A DNA stretch of 12,249 nucleotides from SYIM01 sp044359405 (lineage in GTDB: Bacteria; Pseudomonadota; Gammaproteobacteria; Burkholderiales; Burkholderiaceae_E). Every line of letters starts with the position of its first letter. Positions within the stretch are counted from its first letter, which is position 1. The position numbers and the translations under genes were made by a program. This document shows positions 6,992 through 12,249 of the stretch, in pieces. The stretch is taken from NCBI GenBank assembly GCA_044359405.1, contig JBIKMC010000088.1, forward strand, positions 1 to 12,249, read 5' to 3'. The notes under the pieces are model-generated. The model did not search any database and was not told the origin of the DNA. It saw only the letters and a program-made list of their open reading frames with translations.

Positions 6992-7483
6992 ATGTCGCTT
7001 CGCATCATCGCCACCGGCGGCACTTTCGACAAGCACTATGACCCTTTAAGAGGATCGCTGTCGTTCGCTCAGAGCCACCTTGAACCAATGCTGCGCAATG
7101 CCCGTGTGGTTGAACCATTCCGCCTGCAGGTGCTCATGCTGATGGACAGCCTCGATATGACCGAGGCCCATCGGACACAGATTCTCGAGGCCTGCCGTGC
7201 CTGCCCCGAACAATCCATTGTCATCATTCACGGTACCGACACCATGGCGCAGACCGCGCAGGTACTGGTGCAGGCCAGGCTTGACTCGACCATCGTGCTG
7301 ACCGGGGCCATGGTACCGGCCGAGGTAGTCGATTCCGATGCGTCATTCAATTTGGGCTTTGCCATCGCCGCGGCTCGGCTGTCAGCCCCCGGCGTCTACA
7401 TTGCCATGAATGGACGGATGCTGGCAGGTGATGCCGCCCAGAAAAACCGTTCGCTTGGCATCTTCGAATCAGGAGCGTCGTAA
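6992..7483 (+). CDS. Asparaginase-family protein, N-terminal domain only
   Basis: A 163-residue protein matching only the N-terminal domain of type I/II L-asparaginases, which are normally about 330 residues with two domains. Both family signatures are present: ATGGTFDK (7-14) with the nucleophile-position Thr11, and HGTDTM (80-85) with Thr82-Asp83. By alignment from memory with E. coli AnsB, Ser53 in MDSLDM matches the substrate-binding Ser58 and Lys151 in AAQKN matches Lys162, and the LTGAMVP block (103-109) is intact. The mobile Tyr25 loop is shortened, with Tyr16 the nearest candidate. The frame ends cleanly with TAA, and no remnant of the C-terminal domain follows, so this looks like a stable single-domain family rather than a fresh truncation. 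AGGAG lies 9 nt before the ATG. The TAATG overlap with the next gene indicates translational coupling. Whether it hydrolyses asparagine is doubtful, since part of the tetrameric active site normally comes from the missing domain. Confidence 0.88.
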   Translation: MSLRIIATGGTFDKHYDPLRGSLSFAQSHLEPMLRNARVVEPFRLQVLMLMDSLDMTEAHRTQILEACRACPEQSIVIIHGTDTMAQTAQVLVQARLDSTIVLTGAMVPAEVVDSDASFNLGFAIAAARLSAPGVYIAMNGRMLAGDAAQKNRSLGIFESGAS

Positions 7484-8667
7484 TGTCGGTCCCGCGCATT
7501 GAATCGGTCGATTTCTTTTATCTGTCCATGCCCCAGATCGAGGACGTCGGCGACGGCAGCCAGGACGCCTGCGTCGTGCGTGTTTGCGCAGGCGGCCACA
7601 CGGGCTGGGGAGAGTGCGAAGCTGCCCCCCTGCCCTCGATTGCAGCGCTTATCTGCCCGATGTCGCACAGCGCCTGCCACAACGTGCTCGATTCGGTCCT
7701 TGGGCAAGTTCTACGCGGGCCCCAGGATATTCATGCCATTGGTGCCCGGGTGCGCGCGCGCAGCCTTGATCTGCTGCAGGCCGCGCATGTGCTTTCAGGC
7801 ATCGACATGGCGCTTTGGGATCTGCTGGGTCACCTGCGGGGCGAGCCGGTCTGGCGGCTGTTGGGTTACGCCCGCACCTACCCCAAACTGCCCTACGCCT
7901 CTGTCTTGTTTGGCGACGATGCCCAGCACACCCTGCACAAAGCGCGTGCCATCCGCGCACAAGGTTTTCGCGCAGCCAAGTTCGGCTGGGGGCCTTACGG
8001 AGCCGGTGCGGCCCAACTTGACGCTGACCATGTCATGGCGGCCCGTGAGGGCTTGGGCCCGGAGGGCGTGCTGCTGGTGGACGCTGGCACGGTATGGGTC
8101 GAGAATGTCGACCGGGCCCGTCAATCGCTGCCCGCACTGCACGAGGCACGCGCCACCTGGCTTGAAGAACCGTTTGTCAGCGGCGCCCTACATGCCTATG
8201 CCGATCTGGCACGTGCGGCCGGCTCATTGCGCCTGGCGGGCGGCGAAGGCGCCCATGACTACTACATGGCCCGCCAGATGATCGATCATGCAGGCATCGG
8301 TTTCGTGCAGATCGATGCCGGACGAGTCGGCGGTATTTCAGAGGCGAAGCGGGTGGCCGACTATGCGCTCGCGCGCGGGGTCACCTATGTCAATCACACC
8401 TTCACCTCGCAGCTGGCGCTATCGGCCTCATTACAACCCTTTGCGGGCCTTGAACACAGCGAAATCTGCGAGTACCCCCTGGAGGCGCGCGCGGTCGCCT
8501 ATGCGATTGCGCTTGAACGCATTGAGCGCGATGCCGCCGGCCTGATTCATGTGCCAGAAGGCCCGGGCTTTGGCATGCACGTTGACCCGGCTCGCTTCAG
8601 GCCCTATCTGGTTGACGCTGAAATCCGGGTGGCAGGAAAGGTTCTTTACAGGACACCGACGATCTGA
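7483..8667 (+). CDS. Mandelate racemase/muconate lactonizing enzyme family protein (enolase superfamily)
   Basis: A 394-residue enolase-superfamily enzyme of the mandelate racemase-like subgroup, whose members abstract the proton alpha to a carboxylate and usually dehydrate acid sugars or racemise hydroxy acids. An N-terminal capping domain (about 1-130) precedes a TIM-like barrel. Metal ligands are Asp200 (VDAG), Glu228 (LEEP) and Glu255 (GGEG). The His305 (VNHTFT)-Asp278 (QIDAGRVGGI) dyad is present at the seventh and sixth strands, and Glu327 or Glu330 sits at the eighth. At the second strand the motif is AAKFGWGP: Lys166 is present but the second base of KxK or KxH is a Gly. This leaves the His-Asp dyad as the main acid/base, a pattern closer to rhamnonate-dehydratase-like enzymes than to mandelate racemase. 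The start ATG overlaps the TAA of the asparaginase-like gene by one base and has AGGAG 7 nt upstream. The substrate is unknown. Confidence 0.92.
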   Translation: MSVPRIESVDFFYLSMPQIEDVGDGSQDACVVRVCAGGHTGWGECEAAPLPSIAALICPMSHSACHNVLDSVLGQVLRGPQDIHAIGARVRARSLDLLQAAHVLSGIDMALWDLLGHLRGEPVWRLLGYARTYPKLPYASVLFGDDAQHTLHKARAIRAQGFRAAKFGWGPYGAGAAQLDADHVMAAREGLGPEGVLLVDAGTVWVENVDRARQSLPALHEARATWLEEPFVSGALHAYADLARAAGSLRLAGGEGAHDYYMARQMIDHAGIGFVQIDAGRVGGISEAKRVADYALARGVTYVNHTFTSQLALSASLQPFAGLEHSEICEYPLEARAVAYAIALERIERDAAGLIHVPEGPGFGMHVDPARFRPYLVDAEIRVAGKVLYRTPTI

Positions 8668-8685
8668 CGCACGGCTATGTGAACT

Positions 8686-10077
8686 TTACTTGCCGATGCA
8701 GAACCGGCTGAAGATCTCGCCCAGCAAGTCATCGGCGCTAAAGGCCCCCGTAATTTCGCCCAGGGCCTCCTGTGCCAGGCGCAATTCTTCGGCGAAAAGT
8801 TCCAGCGCCTGGGTGCCAAGGGCGGCGTGTTCGGCTGCCGCCACAAGATGCTGAGCACTGCGCCCCAGGGCCAGCACGTGTCGTTCGCGGGCGATAAACT
8901 CATTCTCAGGTTCGGCCTCACCGCCCGCCAACTGTGCAAGCGTGCCGCGCAGGCTCTCCATACCCGTGCCACGCAGAGCCGAGATCGCCAAAGCGCCTGC
9001 CGGCAGCTGCAATACGCCCGTTGCCAAATCCGCCTTGTTGTAAACACGCAGCACAGGCACGGAAGATGCGAGCCGGGCATGCAGCTGCGCCTCAAGCTGC
9101 GCGCTTGCTGCGTGTCTTGACGCCGTATCGGGTTCGGATACGGCTTGGTCAAGCTCTCGAGCATCGATCAGGTGCAGCACCAGGTCGGCCTGTGCAGCAG
9201 CCTCCCAGCTGCGCGCGACACCGATGCGCTCAACCTCGTCATTGGTGTCTCGAAGCCCCGCCGTATCGACGAGGGTCAGTGCAAGGCCATCGATCTGAAT
9301 GGTTTGGCGAATGCGGTCACGAGTCGTCCCGGCAATGGGCGTGACAATCGCCAGATCGGCCCCGGCCAGGGCGTTGAGTAGCGACGACTTACCCACATTG
9401 GGCTCGCCCAGCAGCGCCACGGTCAGACCTTCGCGAAGCAAGGCCCCACGCCTGGCCGAGCGCTGCACGCCTGCCAAAGCCTGTTGCACCCGGGCCAGCC
9501 GGCCGAGGGCATCATCGCGCTGCAAAAAGTCGACTTCCTCATCGGGGAAGTCAAGGGTCGCCTCGACCAGCATGCGCAGACTTACCAGCTCATCGAAGAG
9601 CGCATCGATCGTCCGTGAGAATTCGCCCTGAAGAGTGCGCCCCGCCGCGCGGGCCGCCCGCGCGGTGCTGGCGTCAATCAGATCTGCGACTGCCTCAGCC
9701 TGCGCCAGATCCAGCTTGTCATTCAGATATGCCCGCTCAGTAAACTCCCCAGGACGCGCCAGCCGCAGCCCCAGCCCCTGTCCCGCCTCAAGAACTCGGC
9801 GCAATACCAGTTGCATCACGACCGGACCGCCGTGCCCCTGAAGCTCAAGTACTGCCTCGCCCGTGTAGGAGTGCGGGGCTGGGAAAAAAAGCGCGATGCC
9901 GTGATCAATCGTCGCGCCGGATGCGTCCTTGAACGAGCAGTACGCAGCCTGGCGCGGGGCGGGCTCACGGCCCAGAACCGCCCTCATGATAGGCGCGAGA
10001 TCTGTACCCGAAACCCGGACCACACCAATGCCACCCCGGCCGGGCGCTGTGGCAATCGCGGCGATCGGGTCGGTCAT
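8686..10077 (-). CDS. mnmE: tRNA modification GTPase MnmE (TrmE)
   Basis: MnmE, with MnmG, installs the carboxymethylaminomethyl (or aminomethyl) group at C5 of the wobble uridine of certain tRNAs, using 5-formyl- or methylene-tetrahydrofolate and GTP hydrolysis. The 463-residue protein has the expected three parts. The N-terminal tetrahydrofolate-binding domain (1-120) includes DPIAAIATAPGRGGIGVVRV and PGEFTERAYLNDKLDL. The helical domain is interrupted by the G domain with G1 GEPNVGKSS (224-232), G2 GTTRD (250-254), G3 DTAGLR (271-276), G4 NKAD (347-350) and G5-like SAL (366-368). The C-terminal CIGK (460-463) carries the catalytic Cys460. Length is close to the family norm (about 454 in E. 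coli). The Shine-Dalgarno is weak. It lies 61 bp downstream of yidC on the same strand, the usual order, and is convergent with the enolase-superfamily gene with only 18 bp between stops. Confidence 0.99.
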   Translation of the reverse strand: MTDPIAAIATAPGRGGIGVVRVSGTDLAPIMRAVLGREPAPRQAAYCSFKDASGATIDHGIALFFPAPHSYTGEAVLELQGHGGPVVMQLVLRRVLEAGQGLGLRLARPGEFTERAYLNDKLDLAQAEAVADLIDASTARAARAAGRTLQGEFSRTIDALFDELVSLRMLVEATLDFPDEEVDFLQRDDALGRLARVQQALAGVQRSARRGALLREGLTVALLGEPNVGKSSLLNALAGADLAIVTPIAGTTRDRIRQTIQIDGLALTLVDTAGLRDTNDEVERIGVARSWEAAAQADLVLHLIDARELDQAVSEPDTASRHAASAQLEAQLHARLASSVPVLRVYNKADLATGVLQLPAGALAISALRGTGMESLRGTLAQLAGGEAEPENEFIARERHVLALGRSAQHLVAAAEHAALGTQALELFAEELRLAQEALGEITGAFSADDLLGEIFSRFCIGK

Positions 10078-10138
10078 GCAGGCCGTCCACGTAACGGGAT
10101 TTGAGCGACCGAGGGCAAAAGGCCGTACCGGGCGGGAC

Positions 10139-11860
10139 CTAACCGTCTTTGGCGGCCTTGGCCGCTTTGGCCTGCTCGAAACGTTTTGTGATCAGCCACT
10201 GCTGTGCGATCGAGTAAATGTTGTTAACCAGCCAGTAGAGCACAAGGCCCGAAGGAAAGAAGAAGAACATGACCGAGAACACCAACGGCAGGATCATCAT
10301 CATCTTGGCCTGCAGCGGGTCGGGCGGCGTCGGGTTGAGCTTTGTCTGGATGAACATGGTGCCTGCCATGACCAGCGGCAGCACATAGTAGGGGTCGGGA
10401 GCAGCCAGGTCGTTAATCCAACCGACCCACGGTGCATCTCGCATTTCGACCGAGGCCAAAAGCACCCAGTACAGCGCGATGAAAACCGGAATCTGAACCA
10501 CGATGGGAAGACAGCCTCCCAGCGGATTGATCTTCTCCTGCTTGTACAACTCCATCATGGCCTGGTTCATGCGGACGCGGTCTTCGCCGTAGCGCTCGCG
10601 CAAAGCCATCAGTCGAGGGGTTACCGCCTTCATGCGAGCCATTGACCGGTAGCTTGCCGCCTGCAGCGGATAAAACAGCGTCTTGATGATGACGGTCAGC
10701 AGCACGATCGCCCAGCCCCAGTTACCCACCATGGAGTGGAGCCGCTCGAGAAGCCAGTAGATCGGTTTGGCTATGACGGTCAGCCAGCCGTAGTCGACCG
10801 ACAGTTCCAGTCCTGGCGCGGTTTCAGCCAGCATGCGCTGATCTTGTGGCCCGACCAGCAGACGAGCCGAATGCTCAAGGCTAGCACCCGGCGCCAGTTC
10901 CCCCAGCGCAGATTTCGCGCCGACCGAGTACAGATTGGTATCGATCTTTCGGGTGTAGTACTCGCGTGGCTTTGAAACCTGTGGGATCCAGGCTGTCACA
11001 AAGTAATGCTGAATCACGGCCAGCCAGCCGTCATCCGCCGTTTTCGCATGCTGGGTTTTGCCTTTGTCGATGTCTGAAAAGGCGACCTTCTGGAACTTGT
11101 CTTTATCGGTGTAGATGACCGGTCCGGTGTAGGTGCTGTAGAACTCCGATCCTCCGGGAGGCGGGTTTCCATCACGGGTAAGCTGCAGGTAAACCACCGG
11201 GGTTACGGGCTGCGAACCCATGTTGCTGACCCGATCCTTCATCTGAACAACGTACGAGCCGCGCGCCAACAGCAGCGTGCGCTCAAGCCGAACACCTCCT
11301 GACTCAGCCACCAGGGTCAGCGCGACCTCATTCTGGCTGTCACGCAGTTCACGCGCGGCTTCGCCACCGACCGCCGCCATCAGGGTGCGATGGGTCGGAA
11401 AGGGGTTCTGATCAGAGCCACCAATCAACCCGCTCTGGGCCAGAAAGGTACTGTTATTGCGCAGATCCAGAAGTGTTACCCGAGCGTCAGGATTTTCACT
11501 GTCCCTGTACGCCAGTAACTCCGCCCGCCTGACCTGGCCACCGGCCAGATCGATGTCGAGTGACAGCTTGTCATTACGCAGCTTGATGGTTGTTGCCACA
11601 GCCCGGGTCGTTGCCGCGGAGTCTGTCGCGGGTATGGTTGCCGCCGGCATCGCATTGGGCGCTGGCGGCACACTCGCATCTCTGGCTTCACCCTTGGCTG
11701 CCTCTTTCGAGACAGCCTGATTGGTGTCAGCTGCCGTGGACTGTGAGGCAGGTGGCGCTCCGAAGAGGGACGGCTTGCCCGTATGTCGCTGCCACGCGTC
11801 CCACAGAAATAACAGGGACATCGAAAATACAATCCACAAAATCGTTCGCTGGGTCTGCAT
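10139..11860 (-). CDS. yidC: Membrane protein insertase YidC
   Basis: YidC inserts and folds inner-membrane proteins, alone or with SecYEG. The 573-residue product has the proteobacterial form. An uncleaved N-terminal helix (ILWIVFSMSLLFLW, 7-20) is followed by a low-complexity Ala/Thr/Pro linker (30-90) and the large periplasmic P1 beta domain (about 91-345). The conserved five-helix core then begins near 357. Core landmarks are NWGWAIVLLTVIIKTLFYPLQ (380-400), the cytoplasmic coiled hairpin to about 445, NPLGGCLPIVVQIPVFIALYW (445-465), the helix near 491-505, and MMMILPLVFSVMFFFFPSGL with VNNIYSIAQQW (520-555). The tail is basic (KRFEQAKAAKAAK). At the groove position where E. coli has Arg366 this protein appears to have Lys393, a positive-charge substitution seen in other betaproteobacteria. 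ATG 11860 lies 6 nt after the yidD stop with no good Shine-Dalgarno, so translation is probably coupled to yidD. Confidence 0.99.
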   Translation of the reverse strand: MQTQRTILWIVFSMSLLFLWDAWQRHTGKPSLFGAPPASQSTAADTNQAVSKEAAKGEARDASVPPAPNAMPAATIPATDSAATTRAVATTIKLRNDKLSLDIDLAGGQVRRAELLAYRDSENPDARVTLLDLRNNSTFLAQSGLIGGSDQNPFPTHRTLMAAVGGEAARELRDSQNEVALTLVAESGGVRLERTLLLARGSYVVQMKDRVSNMGSQPVTPVVYLQLTRDGNPPPGGSEFYSTYTGPVIYTDKDKFQKVAFSDIDKGKTQHAKTADDGWLAVIQHYFVTAWIPQVSKPREYYTRKIDTNLYSVGAKSALGELAPGASLEHSARLLVGPQDQRMLAETAPGLELSVDYGWLTVIAKPIYWLLERLHSMVGNWGWAIVLLTVIIKTLFYPLQAASYRSMARMKAVTPRLMALRERYGEDRVRMNQAMMELYKQEKINPLGGCLPIVVQIPVFIALYWVLLASVEMRDAPWVGWINDLAAPDPYYVLPLVMAGTMFIQTKLNPTPPDPLQAKMMMILPLVFSVMFFFFPSGLVLYWLVNNIYSIAQQWLITKRFEQAKAAKAAKDG

Positions 11861-11866
11861 GTGAAA

Positions 11867-12175
11867 TCAGCCGAATACTCGAAAAGCGGCGGACTTCCCG
11901 CAGGATTCCGCTCGTTGAGAATCTGAAGCAAGAGGCAAGTGCACCCTGACGCACCGACATCGCACGGCGGGTACTTCGTCAAGACCACTGCCCCCCCAGG
12001 GATTGCAGCGTAGCAGGCGCGTGACCGCAAGCCATGATCCCTTGACGGATCCGTGCTGGCGCAGCGCCTGCAGGGCATATTCGGAACAGGTCGGAATGAA
12101 GCGGCAGCGAGGCGCCAACCATGGACTGACCACCAGTCTGTAAACGCTCACCGGAAACGCAATCAACCGACTCAA
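11867..12175 (-). CDS. yidD: Membrane protein insertion efficiency factor YidD
   Basis: YidD is a small membrane-associated protein that assists YidC-dependent insertion. The family core is clear: an amphipathic N-terminal helix (SRLIAFPVSVYRLVVSPWL), then CRFIPTCSEYALQAL (24-38), HG (41-42), KGSWLAVTRLLRCNPW (45-60) and GGSGLDEVP (61-69), with Cys24, Cys30 and Cys57 in the conserved places. The common DPVP end motif is DEVP here. A 33-residue Cys- and Arg-containing tail follows the core, giving 102 residues against about 85 in E. coli. No in-frame ATG exists. I choose the TTG at 12175-12173 because it overlaps the TGA of the preceding frame as TTGA and lies about 10 nt after a GGGCGGG purine stretch; a TTG at 12226 (119 aa) or at 12166 is also possible. 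Location between rnpA and yidC agrees with the conserved cluster. Confidence 0.9.
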   Translation of the reverse strand: MSRLIAFPVSVYRLVVSPWLAPRCRFIPTCSEYALQALRQHGSVKGSWLAVTRLLRCNPWGGSGLDEVPAVRCRCVRVHLPLASDSQRAESCGKSAAFRVFG

Positions 12176-12249
12176 GACAGCACCCGCCCTGCGCGTCGTG
12201 CATGCCTGGCAGCTACCGACGCGCAACCCGCGATCGTCCGACTCGTGTT
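12172..12249 (-). CDS. rnpA: Probable C-terminal end of ribonuclease P protein component
   Basis: The last 25 codons of a minus-strand frame enter from the right edge and end at TGA (12174-12172), overlapping the proposed yidD start as TTGA. The fragment is basic (AARHARRAGRVLS at its end), as expected for the tail of RnpA, the protein subunit that helps the RNase P RNA cleave tRNA 5' leaders. The conserved RnpA motifs lie outside the window, so the identity rests on position: rpmH-rnpA-yidD-yidC-mnmE is a standard order. A second frame with a stop at 12215-12213 is an alternative RnpA end. Confidence 0.5.
   Translation of the reverse strand, partial: NTSRTIAGCASVAARHARRAGRVLS

Noticed and set aside
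7499..8281. 260-codon plus-strand frame inside the enolase-superfamily gene
   Set aside because: Shifted-frame shadow with Cys/Arg/Pro/Trp-rich composition; the true frame carries all catalytic motifs.
10078..10138. Possible terminator between yidC and mnmE
   Set aside because: A short TTTT run exists on the minus strand, but no stable GC stem precedes it; readthrough into mnmE is more likely.
9929..10645. 238-codon plus-strand frame across the mnmE start and yidC end
   Set aside because: Antisense to two firmly identified genes and to their intergenic gap; composition is His/Arg/Gln-rich with no recognisable fold.
11476..12078. 200-codon minus-strand frame overlapping yidC start and yidD
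   Set aside because: Out of frame with both genes; Arg/Cys/Pro-rich and without motifs.

Overview
The window is ordinary, gene-dense, GC-rich chromosomal DNA. It most resembles a betaproteobacterium of the order Burkholderiales (Alcaligenaceae-like). This rests on the linked rnpA-yidD-yidC-mnmE genes, a GTP-type PEP carboxykinase, the high GC at third codon positions, and a Lys rather than Arg at the start of the YidC groove. The taxonomic call is an inference from gene content and style, not from a database search. I see no phage, transposon, CRISPR array, tRNA or rRNA.

Layout: (1) positions 1-1620, minus strand: the N-terminal 540 codons of pckG, running off the left edge. (2) 1815-4437, plus strand: a likely unit of a 2-keto-4-pentenoate hydratase-type enzyme, a DUF2817/M14-like zinc peptidase homologue and a YiiM-like MOSC-domain protein. 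(3) 4500-6053, plus strand: a 58-residue two-helix membrane protein followed by a 424-residue protein I cannot assign. (4) 6050-6838, minus strand: an SDR oxidoreductase whose stop codon overlaps the stop of the preceding gene in the tetranucleotide CTAG. (5) 6992-8667, plus strand: a 163-residue single-domain asparaginase-like protein overlapping by one base an enolase-superfamily (mandelate racemase/muconate lactonizing) enzyme. (6) 8686 to the right edge, minus strand: mnmE, yidC, yidD and the probable tail of rnpA.

Functions: pckG links the TCA cycle to gluconeogenesis. The middle of the window holds small-molecule catabolic or detoxification enzymes (hydratase, peptidase-like amidase, MOSC, SDR, asparaginase-like, acid-sugar dehydratase-like) with no local regulator or transporter, so substrates cannot be fixed from context. 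The right end is the conserved origin-proximal housekeeping cluster: RnpA (tRNA 5' maturation), YidD and YidC (inner-membrane protein insertion) and MnmE (tRNA wobble-uridine modification). In most proteobacteria rpmH and dnaA lie just beyond, so the window probably sits close to oriC.

I did not find a clear undescribed system. The best leads are the stand-alone half-asparaginase coupled to an enolase-superfamily enzyme with an unusual second-strand motif, and the orphan 58-aa/424-aa pair.
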